A stretch of DNA of 8,558 bases, from assembly GCA_023417635.1 (NCBI GenBank), contig JAEZFF010000067.1, positions 1 to 8,558 on the forward strand, given 5' to 3'. Each line of letters opens with the position of its first letter. The first letter of the stretch is position 1. The translations under genes and the position numbers were made by a program. Origin of the DNA: Bacillota bacterium (GTDB taxonomy: Bacteria; Bacillota; Clostridia; Oscillospirales; Acutalibacteraceae). The notes under the pieces are model-generated. The model was not told where the DNA came from and made no database searches. It worked only from the letters and a program-made list of their open reading frames with translations. Shown piece by piece: positions 1 through 6,391 of this stretch.

Positions 1-29
1 GAAAGATAGAAAAAACGACTTTTTTCGAA

Positions 30-58
30 TTGCATCTTTGCCGAGAAAATGATATAGT
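30..58 (+). promoter_or_regulatory. SigA-type promoter of the ThrE-like exporter operon
   Basis: A -35 box TTGCAT (30-35) and a -10 box TATAGT (53-58) are separated by exactly 17 bases, close to the vegetative consensus TTGACA/TATAAT. Transcription would start near base 65, leaving a leader of about 50 bases before the first gene. No other candidate of similar quality lies upstream of that gene within the window. Confidence 0.72.
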
Positions 59-76
59 TATTTTACATTATTCTAC

Positions 77-104
77 GGGCAGGCGGTAAGCCTGCCTTGA
101 TTTT
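77..104 (+). promoter_or_regulatory. GC-rich leader hairpin before the exporter operon
   Basis: GGCAGGC (78-84) pairs perfectly with GCCTGCC (90-96) across a 5-base loop, and G77-T97 can add a wobble pair. A T-rich stretch (97-104) follows, and the ribosome site starts about 12 bases after the stem. The position, between the predicted start of transcription and the ribosome site, suits a weak attenuator, an mRNA-stabilising 5' hairpin or a protein-binding site. Sequence alone does not tell these apart. Confidence 0.45.
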
Positions 105-117
105 CTGCGGAGGACGC

Positions 118-882
118 ATGAATTACGACAGACTTGTTAGTACCACGGCGGATATTGGCGACTTGCTGATTGCCAATGGCGCCGAGATTTCCCGTGCGGA
201 GGAATCCATGCGCCGTATCTTTTACGCATACGGCGTAAAGCGCAGCGATGTTTTTGCCATACCAACTTTTATCAGTGTTTCCGCCAGCGCGCCGGATGGC
301 CGCCCAATTACTGCGATACGGCGCATTCCTGTGCGCCAGGTTAATATGAATCGTGTAGACCAGGCGAACGCACTGTGCCGCCGCGTTTGCCGCGGAAAGC
401 CGGAGCTTGACGCTGTAAACCGCGAAGTACGGCGGATTGGCAGCATGCCAACCGTTCCGTTTTTGCTGCAGATAGCTGCCTATGCTTTCGTTGCGGCTGC
501 TTTTACTCTTTTTTACGGTGGAAATGCTGCGGATGCCGTCGTCGCTTTTCTGTGCGGTGCGGTTATTAAGCCGGTTTGGCGTCTGCTGGAGCATTTTCAT
601 GTGAATCAGTTTTTTCTCTATATTGCCGCCAGTTTTGTTCCTGCGGCGATTGCTTTAGTGCTTGCACATTTTTATATTGCACTGGATTACGACAAGATTG
701 TTATTGGTGCGCTGATGAACCTTGTGCCTGGAATCGCTATTACTGACTTCATGCGTGACATTATTGCAGGGGATATGATTGCAGGAATCCTCCGCTTTAC
801 AGAGAGTTTTCTGGTAGCCGCAGCGATTGCCATTGGAGCCGGTATTGCTCTTACTGCCTCACGCATGATTCTGGGGGTGTAG
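118..882 (+). CDS. ThrE-like exporter subunit, N-terminal-domain protein (DUF1212/YjjP type)
   Basis: This 254-residue protein matches the N-terminal half of threonine/serine exporters of the ThrE superfamily (DUF1212; E. coli YjjP type). Residues 1-110 form a soluble cytoplasmic region with the typical opening (LLIANGAEISRAEESMRRI, FISVSASAPDG). About five membrane helices follow near residues 113-133, 137-154, 162-186, 193-207 and 228-248. The segment GALMNLVPGIAITDFMRDII (198-217) is the family signature. The ATG at 118 is preferred because GGAGG (109-113) lies just before it; an in-frame TTG at 97 has no ribosome site. The second subunit follows after 3 bases, so the pair should form one membrane exporter. 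Family members export threonine/serine (Corynebacterium ThrE) or succinate (E. coli YjjPB). The substrate here is unknown. Confidence 0.88.
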   Translation: MNYDRLVSTTADIGDLLIANGAEISRAEESMRRIFYAYGVKRSDVFAIPTFISVSASAPDGRPITAIRRIPVRQVNMNRVDQANALCRRVCRGKPELDAVNREVRRIGSMPTVPFLLQIAAYAFVAAAFTLFYGGNAADAVVAFLCGAVIKPVWRLLEHFHVNQFFLYIAASFVPAAIALVLAHFYIALDYDKIVIGALMNLVPGIAITDFMRDIIAGDMIAGILRFTESFLVAAAIAIGAGIALTASRMILGV

Positions 883-885
883 CAA

Positions 886-1326
886 ATGGAGTATCTTGCC
901 TGTTTGTGGGCATTTTTTGCCTGTTGCGCTTTTGGGCTTGTTTACAGTATGCGCGGCAAAACGCTTGTAATCGCCTCGCTTGGTGGGGCCATCGGCTGGT
1001 TTGTATACCTTTTGATGAATTTTGCCAAAAATGATATTTTTCAGTTCTTCGTTGCAACGGTTGCAACGGCAATTTATTCTGAAATTATGGCGAGGGTGCT
1101 GAAGAAGCCGGCTACGGAGTTCCAAATTGTCGCTTTGCTGCCGATGGTTCCCGGCGGCGGTATTTTTTACACCATGGAGTACTGTGTGCTTGGTAATAAC
1201 GATATGTTTATCCGTACGGGGCTTCACACGCTTGGCATTGCCGGTGCGCTTGCCATGGGAATTCTTTTGGTTTCCTCTCTTTTTCGCATTAGTACCCCGG
1301 CGTATATTGGACCAAATGATAAATAA
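886..1326 (+). CDS. ThrE-like exporter subunit, C-terminal-domain protein (DUF3815/YjjB type)
   Basis: This is a 146-residue, almost wholly membrane-embedded protein. Hydrophobic helices lie near residues 2-20, 25-44, 52-70, 79-98 and 114-135. The motif ALLPMVPGGGIFYTME (83-98) is the hallmark of the ThrE_2/DUF3815 family (E. coli YjjB type), the C-terminal half of ThrE exporters encoded as a separate gene. It begins 3 bases after the stop of the DUF1212 gene, and its ribosome site (GGGGGTG) lies inside the end of that gene, so the two are probably translationally coupled and act as a heteromeric inner-membrane exporter of a small amino acid or dicarboxylate. A strong hairpin follows directly after the stop. 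Confidence 0.88.
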   Translation: MEYLACLWAFFACCAFGLVYSMRGKTLVIASLGGAIGWFVYLLMNFAKNDIFQFFVATVATAIYSEIMARVLKKPATEFQIVALLPMVPGGGIFYTMEYCVLGNNDMFIRTGLHTLGIAGALAMGILLVSSLFRISTPAYIGPNDK

Positions 1327-1373
1327 AAATCGGGGCTTTCCTCCAAAACAAGAAGGGAAGCCTCGATTTTTCT
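1326..1373. terminator. Bidirectional terminator between exporter operon and MerR gene
   Basis: The 16-base arms 1326-1341 and 1355-1370 pair along their full length with two G-T mismatches or wobbles, and the loop is 13 bases. The stem is GC-rich in the middle, and its base is an A-run on one side and a T-run on the other (TTTTTCTTT after 1366), so it gives a stem followed by U's on either strand. It lies between two convergent stop codons (1324-1326 and 1374-1376) and can serve both genes. Confidence 0.82.
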
Positions 1374-1781
1374 TTACTTTTTGCAGTAGACAGCAATTGC
1401 ACGGCTCATAAAGTTGGCAAGCCCATTGCCAAAACGGTCAATATTTTTCTGAAAACGCGTGTCACCACTGTACATCTGCCCCAACCCTGCCAGAATCTCA
1501 TTGGTGCAGGTATAAAAATTCTTGGTAATGCAGTCCTGCCATTCTTTTACGAGTGCCTGAACCTCCGGCGCATCAGGTTTCTTTGTCATAACAGCGGCAA
1601 ACTTTTGGAAAATCGCTTCGGATTCGTCCTGAAGGCGTTTCCAATCCTGCTGCGTGTAAGAAGCGGTTCTTTGCTCACTTTCCCGGTAAGCTTCTGTTTT
1701 TCCCCAGCGCTTTTTCGCTTCTTCCGCATATTCTTTCTGTGCCGTTTCAATTTCAGTACGGTCAAATTCCTGAAAACTCAT
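1374..1781 (-). CDS. Probable internally initiated TipAS-only product of the MerR gene
   Basis: Codon 110 of the MerR gene is an ATG (1781-1779) preceded by AAAAGGAG (1797-1790) at an 8-base spacing, as good a ribosome site as that of the full gene. Initiation there would give a 135-residue protein that begins exactly where the TipAS domain begins and lacks the DNA-binding domain. In Streptomyces lividans, tipA is known to give TipAS by in-frame internal initiation at residue 110. Production in this organism is inference: the codons for Lys-Gly-Glu (AAA GGA GAA) could form a ribosome-site look-alike by chance. Confidence 0.5.
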   Translation of the reverse strand: MSFQEFDRTEIETAQKEYAEEAKKRWGKTEAYRESEQRTASYTQQDWKRLQDESEAIFQKFAAVMTKKPDAPEVQALVKEWQDCITKNFYTCTNEILAGLGQMYSGDTRFQKNIDRFGNGLANFMSRAIAVYCKK

Positions 1782-2108
1782 AGCTTTTTCTCCTTTTAGT
1801 GTTCGGTCGGCAAGGTTAATCAGTCCGTTTAGTCGGTCACGCTCCATTACAAGCATTTTCCGGTGGTGCTGCAGCGCCTTGCGCGGTTCAAAAGAGGGAC
1901 TGTCAAGAATCAAACGGATTTCTTTCAGCGGGAAGCCAAGTTCCCGAAAAAACAGGATTTGCTGCAGGCGGCCAAGCGCTTGGCTTCCGTACAGCCGGTA
2001 CCCGGTTTCGGTGGTTTCGGTCGGTTTCAGCAGGCCGATTTCATCGTAGTAATGCAGTGTGCGCACACTGATTCCGGTCATCGTAGAAACTTCCTTTACT
2101 GTTTTCAT
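1374..2108 (-). CDS. MerR-family regulator with C-terminal TipAS ligand-binding domain (TipAL/Mta type)
   Basis: The 244 residues fall into three parts. Residues 1-70 are a MerR winged-helix DNA-binding domain (VKEVSTMTGISVRTLHYYDEIGLL, then GYRLY and FFRELGFPLKEI). Residues 72-108 are a charged dimerising helix. Residues 110-244 are a TipAS-type domain (SFQEFDRTEIE, RWG, a YTCTNEILAGLGQMY segment), the domain that binds thiopeptides in Streptomyces TipA and occurs in Bacillus Mta. The length is close to TipAL and Mta (about 250). Start: AAAGGAGG lies 7 bases before the ATG. Such proteins act as dimers that twist a promoter with a 19-bp spacer, usually activating drug-resistance genes and themselves. 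No transporter gene lies beside it, so its only visible target is its own promoter. The ligand is unknown; Met110 has its own ribosome site. Confidence 0.87.
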   Translation of the reverse strand: MKTVKEVSTMTGISVRTLHYYDEIGLLKPTETTETGYRLYGSQALGRLQQILFFRELGFPLKEIRLILDSPSFEPRKALQHHRKMLVMERDRLNGLINLADRTLKGEKAMSFQEFDRTEIETAQKEYAEEAKKRWGKTEAYRESEQRTASYTQQDWKRLQDESEAIFQKFAAVMTKKPDAPEVQALVKEWQDCITKNFYTCTNEILAGLGQMYSGDTRFQKNIDRFGNGLANFMSRAIAVYCKK

Positions 2109-2132
2109 CTGGACTCCTCCTTTCTGAAAGCC

Positions 2133-2163
2133 ATGTTACACTATGACGCAGCGTAAGAGTCAA
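2133..2163 (-). promoter_or_regulatory. MerR-type 19-bp-spacer promoter with operator dyad
   Basis: Read on the minus strand, a -35 box TTGACT (2163-2158) and a -10 box TAACAT (2138-2133) are separated by 19 bases, the overlong spacing typical of MerR-activated promoters. The spacer and its edge hold an imperfect dyad: ACTCTTACG and CGTCATAGT around CTG, with 7 of 9 positions complementary. It lies just upstream of the ribosome site of the MerR gene, so autoregulation by that protein is the simplest reading. Confidence 0.75.
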
Positions 2164-2180
2164 GAACTTTTTGAAAAAAA

Positions 2181-2630
2181 TTAAGGCTTTTCAATCTTTT
2201 CTTCGGATTTTTCAAGCTTTTTGTTATGAAGGTAATTTACCCAGTAGACAGTACCAATCATCAGCGCTCCTACTCCGACTACCAGTTCGCCGATTCCATT
2301 GTAAATTGTAGCTTGAGAATCCGCAATTTTTAAGATGATGTGGCCGACGATACTGATACCGCCTAAGCAGAACATAATGGAGAGAATACGAAAATTACCT
2401 TCTCGAATCCCATCATAGGCGTTTGTAACAATCAGTCGAATGGTAATTATGAGAACCGAACCCCAAAGACCAATTAGCATCTGCGAAAAATTGCTTGCCC
2501 AATGTATGCCTGCTTCATTTAAGGCAAAGCACAGAACGATAAAAATTGCTAACGTACAGTAACCGATTTGGAAGGCTTTCCCGCGTTCTAGAGCCTGGCG
2601 TTCATCGTAGCCTTTGTCGTATTGTTTCAT
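2181..2630 (-). CDS. Four-helix membrane protein of unknown function, paired with Xre regulator
   Basis: This 149-residue protein begins with a short charged segment (MKQYDKGYDERQALERGKAF). Four hydrophobic helices follow, near residues 20-40, 50-69, 80-101 and 112-134, and the cytoplasmic tail is lysine/glutamate-rich. I do not recognise a named family with confidence. Small membrane proteins with an N-terminal DERQ-like motif downstream of tiny Xre regulators are common in Firmicutes and generally uncharacterised. The chosen ATG follows the Xre stop by one base and has GGGGAGG (2646-2640) 9 bases upstream; longer in-frame extensions would overlap the Xre gene. The arrangement implies co-transcription and translational coupling. 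No enzyme motif is visible, so a role as a sensor, anti-regulator or target of the Xre protein cannot be decided. No strong terminator follows, so transcripts may run into the MerR gene. Confidence 0.8.
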   Translation of the reverse strand: MKQYDKGYDERQALERGKAFQIGYCTLAIFIVLCFALNEAGIHWASNFSQMLIGLWGSVLIITIRLIVTNAYDGIREGNFRILSIMFCLGGISIVGHIILKIADSQATIYNGIGELVVGVGALMIGTVYWVNYLHNKKLEKSEEKIEKP

Positions 2631-2631
2631 G

Positions 2632-2832
2632 TCATTTATCCTCCCCGAAAAGTTCGTCAAGTGTTTTTCCAAGTACTTTGCAGATAGCCCGGCACAGCCG
2701 GATCGTTGGGTTGTATTCGCCTTGCTCTATGGCATTCATCGTTTGGCGCGAAATACCAACGGCTTCGGCCAGCGCTTTCTGCGTCATGTCATGTTCCGCG
2801 CGGGCTACCTTAATTGGGATGTTTCTGCCCAT
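2632..2832 (-). CDS. Small Xre/Cro-CI-family transcriptional regulator
   Basis: This 66-residue protein is essentially one helix-turn-helix domain: MTQKALAEAVGISRQTMNAI (16-35) is the HTH core, followed by EQGEYNPTIRLCRAICKVLGKTLDELF, as in the compact YozG-like Xre regulators of Firmicutes. The ATG at 2832 is preferred because GAGGG lies 7 bases upstream; an in-frame TTG at 2853 lacks a ribosome site. It has no ligand-binding domain, so it probably works as a dimeric repressor of its own operon, whose promoter is AT-rich and full of dyads. The membrane-protein gene starts 1 base after its stop. Confidence 0.88.
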   Translation of the reverse strand: MGRNIPIKVARAEHDMTQKALAEAVGISRQTMNAIEQGEYNPTIRLCRAICKVLGKTLDELFGEDK

Positions 2833-2853
2833 TTCATCACCCTCTGTAGACAA

Positions 2854-2882
2854 ATAATATCATATAATGTACATAGTGTCAA
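2854..2882 (-). promoter_or_regulatory. Strong SigA promoter of the Xre/membrane-protein operon
   Basis: Read on the minus strand, a perfect -35 box TTGACA (2882-2877) and a -10 box TATTAT (2859-2854) are 17 bases apart. The predicted start lies about 10 bases before the ribosome site of the Xre gene. The spacer contains the 8-base palindrome ATGTACAT (2867-2874), a likely repressor contact. Confidence 0.8.
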
Positions 2883-2907
2883 TTATATATTACATAAATT
2901 ACACTAT
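2867..2907. promoter_or_regulatory. Putative Xre operator region (palindrome plus inverted repeat)
   Basis: Two symmetric elements cover the promoter of the Xre operon: the palindrome ATGTACAT (2867-2874) between -10 and -35, and an inverted repeat with arms ATAGTGT (2873-2879) and ACACTAT (2901-2907), whose left arm overlaps the -35 box. Binding at either would block RNA polymerase, as expected for autorepression by a small Xre protein. This is inferred from position and symmetry; AT-rich DNA gives chance dyads easily. Confidence 0.45.
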
Positions 2908-2975
2908 ACAAGAATAAAAAAGTGACCGCAATGCGTCGTTTTGGTGTGTGGGCGCTAGGGAGCTGAATTCGCTGC

Positions 2976-3004
2976 TTGCCTTGTTTTTTTGAAAGAGGTA
3001 TAAT
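2976..3004 (+). promoter_or_regulatory. SigA promoter of the RecQ-like helicase gene
   Basis: A consensus -10 box TATAAT (2999-3004) lies 17 bases after TTGCCT (2976-2981). Transcription would begin near 3011 and give a leader of about 60 bases with no obvious structure. The promoter sits in the roughly 230-base divergent gap between the Xre gene and the helicase; the rest of that gap, apart from the Xre promoter and operator, shows nothing I can name. Confidence 0.72.
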
Positions 3005-3074
3005 AGAGATGCTGAATAACTGATAAAATCCATTCGGTTTGTTTCGGCATAAATATTAGACCAAGGTGAAAAAA

Positions 3075-6000
3075 TTGAAATTCCAAAATTATTTTGGCAC
3101 AGAGCTTCAGTTATTCTTAGAGAACAACCGAAAGGAAAATACAGTTGTCTTTTTTAAAGGTTTCGGCCGCATGCAGAACCAGGTTGTACTTTCTTGCCCG
3201 GAGGCACTTTCTCCCGATGGAATCCTCAATCAGGACGGTACGCTCAATCTTCCGGCGCTGGAGGCAAAAAAAGACGGCCTGGCAGCTCAGTTGCTTGCAG
3301 AGCAGGGCTTTCGGGTAGGTTTGTACGAGCAGCTTTTAGCCGTACTGCGTGCAGATCCTGATTTTTTTAACCGGTACAGCGGAGAAATTCGGATTGCGGA
3401 AAACAATCTGTTCTTTGACCATTACCCAGCGGCGATTTCTTCGGAGGCCGTCCAAAAACTTTACCACTATTTTCAAGGTGAAACAGCCGACATACCGGAA
3501 GAACTGGCTGTTTACCTCAATTATTACGGCGATGTTGCTTCGCCGGATGAAGCACATTATTTTACGGCTCCTTTCAACCGGTATGCAGACGAAAAGCTGC
3601 CGGTTTTCCCTTTCTTTTCGGCAGGTGAAAGCATACAGGCTAAAAAGCTGGAAAAAGGGAAACCCCTTTTCGTTTCAAGCCTTGACTTCCTGATTCAGAA
3701 AGCAGACTTGCTGGAAGACCGCCTGCCAGAAGGGTTCCTTTACAGTGTAGAAGCCCAGGCTGACCCCAAGCAGCACGGCTTCGGGGCTTTTGTGGAAATA
3801 CTGAAAGCACTGAAAATTCCGTACGGAATCCAGCGCTTTCAGCGGTTTAACATTTCTCAAAAATCTTCCGAAAACGAATATTTGCCTTTGCTGCAAAAAT
3901 ACTGGGGCGCAGACGCTTCTTTCCGTAAGTTAAAGTTTTACAGTGACCCGGATTCTAAAAACGATACTGTTGAGATTTCTCAGGGAAAAATCATCTCGCA
4001 GATTATAGCCCAAAGTGAAACGGCGCTCAGCGGTAACCGTGATTTTCGCAATATTTTTATTACGGCACCAACCGGCGCAGGCAAGTCCTTGCTTTTTCAG
4101 CTTCCAGCTCTTCATTTAGCCGAAAAGTCCAGCGCTGTCACCATCGTGATTACGCCGCTGATTGCCCTTATGAAAGACCAGGTTATGCAGCTGGAACAGG
4201 AGCACCATGTAACCTGTGCAACTTATATTAACTCCACGCTTTCTTTTGAGGAGCGTGAAAAGCGTATTAACGCAATTCATTCCGGTGAAAAATCCATTGT
4301 TTACCTGGCACCGGAGCTTTTGGTTTCCATGCCGCTTGATTCCATTACGGGCGGCCGCAAAGTTGGTCTGTTTGTAATCGATGAGGCACATATCGTTACC
4401 ACGTGGGGTAAGGATTTCCGTGCGGACTACTGGTACTTGGGTGACTTCCTGAAAAAGCTGAAACGCGAAGGCGTTTGGTTCCCAATTCTTTGCCTCACGG
4501 CGACTGCTGTTTACGGAGGCGCGGAAGACGTTGTAAACGAAACCACTGCCAGTTTGTTTCTCAATGATCCTCTGCTGTATCTCGGCAGCGTCCGCAGAGA
4601 GAACATTCAGTTTAATATCCGCCAGGTCAGCCCGAAGAGTGTTACCGGCGGGGTGGAATCTTTCAAAGTGAAAAAAGCGGCCGAAGCCGTGAAAACCTAT
4701 GTGGAGCGCGGTGAGAAGTCACTTGTTTACTGCCCGTTCATCACGCAGGTTGATGATATTTACCTTGCTCTTGACCCGGCAGTGAGGCCGAAAGTCAAGA
4801 AGTATTATGGTACGCTTGACAAACAGACACGCGACGAGGCACAGGCCAGTTTTCGTTCGGGTGAATGCCTTGTTATGATTTGCACCAAAGCGTTCGGCAT
4901 GGGCATCGATGTGAAAGACATTTGCAATGTTTATCATTTTGCACCGACGGGAAGCCTTGCAGACTATGTACAGGAAGTAGGCCGTGCCGCAAGGCAGGAA
5001 GGTTCGCAGGGGAGTGCTGACTCCGACTTCCTGCCGACCGACATCCGCTATGTTCGTACACTGAATGGTATTTCAGAGATAAAGCAGTACCAGCTTCGTG
5101 AAATGCTGCGGAAAATCTGCACGATCTGTCAAGAAAAGCAAAAATGCAGCCTCTTCCTTTCTCCGGATGCATTTTCATATCTCTTTGGCACAAAAGATAT
5201 TGAAAACCGTGTGAAAAATGGCCTCTTGCTGCTTTCCAAAGACCTTGAACATCTTTACGGGTACCCAGTGCTTACCATACGTCCGAAGGCCATTCTGACA
5301 AAAGGCTTTGTGAACGTACCGCTTTCTGCCGCAGAAAAATTTGAAAGCGTTTATGGCAGCGCTGTTCACCGCCTGCATGATAATGGCAAGCGGGTGCTTC
5401 CTTCTCATAACAAACGCTATGAGTCCGACACAATCGTCGTAAACAGCGGCAAAGTCTATGAACTTGATATGCCCGCTATCTGGTCCGAACATTTCCAAGA
5501 CATGAGCTTTTCGCAGTTCAACCGAAAGTTCTTCAGCGGCGAATTGTTCCAGTGTACTTCAGGCGAAATTTTCTCGCCGCGTATTCATATCCGTGCGGCG
5601 TATGGATTTCCATTCCCAGAGCTGAAAGAAAAACTGAAGGAATATTGCAGCAAGATTTCCGACATCTTCCGTGATTACCGTAAGGAAAGCAAAATGTTTA
5701 CAGTGGAAGACTTTCGTAAAAAACTTGCCGCAGCGTTTGGCGAAGATTCAGATCGGCTGGAGTTTTCCGGTATGCTGTTGAACCTTTTTGTGGGGGATAT
5801 GTCAAAGAGCATTGGTTTCCGCTCTGGAAGCGACCGGCTGAAATTTATTGCCCCGCGCAAATCGCCTTCCGGGGAATATCTGTACCGTGTGCTGAATTCC
5901 GGCTATATTACGATGCCGAATTATTTTGTTCAGCTTGTTTCACAGTGCCCGCCACGTGACTCTAATGTTTTTGAAGCATTTATTCCGCTTGGCCACAGCA

Positions 6001-6347
6001 GCAGCCGCCGCCCGGAGCGCCTGCGCCTGCTTTCCCTTTTGGAATTGCTGGGTCTTGCTTCCTACCAGGTGCAGGGCAGCCAGAATATGGAAATCTTTGT
6101 GCGTATAAATGATCCGGAAAAGGCAGCCTCACTTGTCGGCGAAAAATATACCAATGGCGTTCTGACGGATATTCGCAGGCGCCATAAGGTGGCGCAGGAC
6201 ATTATGCTGAACTTCCTGATGCGTAGCCTTACCAGCACGCAGCGCTGGGATTTGATTGAAAATTACTTTCTTGGCAGGGAAGATACGGTGCGTAGCATGC
6301 TGAAAAAGCCAGCTGAAGTTGAAAGCCCCGCACCCGAAGCAGATTAA
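3075..6347 (+). CDS. Large RecQ-like superfamily 2 helicase with unassigned flanking domains
   Basis: Residues are numbered from an in-frame GTG at 3066. The helicase core is clear: motif I APTGAGKS (Lys340), motif Ia TPLIALMKDQV, motif II DEAH (439-442), motif III LTATA (from 477), motif V KAFGMGIDV and motif VI QEVGRAAR (636-643). A stretched RecQ motif 0 (YWG at 279, FR at 286-287, Gln306) precedes it. Residues 1-270 and about 700-1093 match no domain I can name. Three cysteines after motif VI (685, 688, 694) resemble an incomplete RecQ zinc site, and a helix-rich segment near 980-1010 could be a winged helix; HRDC is not evident. An ATP-driven 3'-5' DNA translocase or unwinding role is likely, the pathway unknown. 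The TTG at 3075 is preferred because AGGTGA lies 5 bases upstream; the GTG overlaps that site and has none of its own. It has its own promoter and terminator. Confidence 0.85.
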   Translation: MKFQNYFGTELQLFLENNRKENTVVFFKGFGRMQNQVVLSCPEALSPDGILNQDGTLNLPALEAKKDGLAAQLLAEQGFRVGLYEQLLAVLRADPDFFNRYSGEIRIAENNLFFDHYPAAISSEAVQKLYHYFQGETADIPEELAVYLNYYGDVASPDEAHYFTAPFNRYADEKLPVFPFFSAGESIQAKKLEKGKPLFVSSLDFLIQKADLLEDRLPEGFLYSVEAQADPKQHGFGAFVEILKALKIPYGIQRFQRFNISQKSSENEYLPLLQKYWGADASFRKLKFYSDPDSKNDTVEISQGKIISQIIAQSETALSGNRDFRNIFITAPTGAGKSLLFQLPALHLAEKSSAVTIVITPLIALMKDQVMQLEQEHHVTCATYINSTLSFEEREKRINAIHSGEKSIVYLAPELLVSMPLDSITGGRKVGLFVIDEAHIVTTWGKDFRADYWYLGDFLKKLKREGVWFPILCLTATAVYGGAEDVVNETTASLFLNDPLLYLGSVRRENIQFNIRQVSPKSVTGGVESFKVKKAAEAVKTYVERGEKSLVYCPFITQVDDIYLALDPAVRPKVKKYYGTLDKQTRDEAQASFRSGECLVMICTKAFGMGIDVKDICNVYHFAPTGSLADYVQEVGRAARQEGSQGSADSDFLPTDIRYVRTLNGISEIKQYQLREMLRKICTICQEKQKCSLFLSPDAFSYLFGTKDIENRVKNGLLLLSKDLEHLYGYPVLTIRPKAILTKGFVNVPLSAAEKFESVYGSAVHRLHDNGKRVLPSHNKRYESDTIVVNSGKVYELDMPAIWSEHFQDMSFSQFNRKFFSGELFQCTSGEIFSPRIHIRAAYGFPFPELKEKLKEYCSKISDIFRDYRKESKMFTVEDFRKKLAAAFGEDSDRLEFSGMLLNLFVGDMSKSIGFRSGSDRLKFIAPRKSPSGEYLYRVLNSGYITMPNYFVQLVSQCPPRDSNVFEAFIPLGHSSSRRPERLRLLSLLELLGLASYQVQGSQNMEIFVRINDPEKAASLVGEKYTNGVLTDIRRRHKVAQDIMLNFLMRSLTSTQRWDLIENYFLGREDTVRSMLKKPAEVESPAPEAD

Positions 6348-6352
6348 AATAG

Positions 6353-6380
6353 TGCAGCTCCGGTAAAAACCGGAGCTGTA
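6353..6380. terminator. Bidirectional terminator after the helicase gene
   Basis: CAGCTCCGGT (6355-6364) and ACCGGAGCTG (6369-6378) form a perfect 10-bp stem with a 4-base A loop, extendable by two pairs at the base. It lies 7 bases after the helicase stop and 12 bases beyond the end of the convergent YlmC/YmxH gene. The T-run is weak on both strands (CTTCTGTGTGCTTATTTATT on plus), so efficiency is uncertain, though the stem is strong. Confidence 0.78.
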
Positions 6381-6391
6381 CTTCTGTGTGC

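Noticed and set aside
9..26. A-run/T-run inverted repeat near the left edge as an upstream terminator
   Set aside because: The stem is nearly all A-T and too weak to call, and the upstream gene is outside the window.
1127..1411. Plus-strand frame overlapping the second exporter gene and running through the terminator
   Set aside because: It is out of frame with the DUF3815 signature and would translate through the terminator hairpin.
1605..1799. Plus-strand open frame inside the MerR gene
   Set aside because: Complementary to a well-supported coding frame, with no ribosome site and a low-complexity Phe/Leu/Ser/Arg-rich product.
2168..2200. A/T hairpin (TTGAAAA with TTTTCAA on the minus strand) as terminator of the membrane-protein gene
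   Set aside because: Seven mostly A-T pairs with a large loop; not convincing, so read-through into the MerR gene was left open.
2546..2925. Two overlapping plus-strand open frames across the Xre and membrane-protein genes
   Set aside because: They are opposite two recognised genes, lack ribosome sites and resemble nothing known; the minus-strand HTH motif and promoter are decisive.
2632..6347. Multi-gene phage-defence island built on the helicase
   Set aside because: Only the helicase could belong to such a system; the neighbours are a small regulator pair on one side and sporulation genes on the other, and no nuclease, methylase, toxin or integrase is visible.
3066..6347. Plain RecQ repair helicase
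   Set aside because: The length is almost twice that of RecQ, motif 0 is expanded, the zinc site shows only three cysteines, and no HRDC domain is evident.
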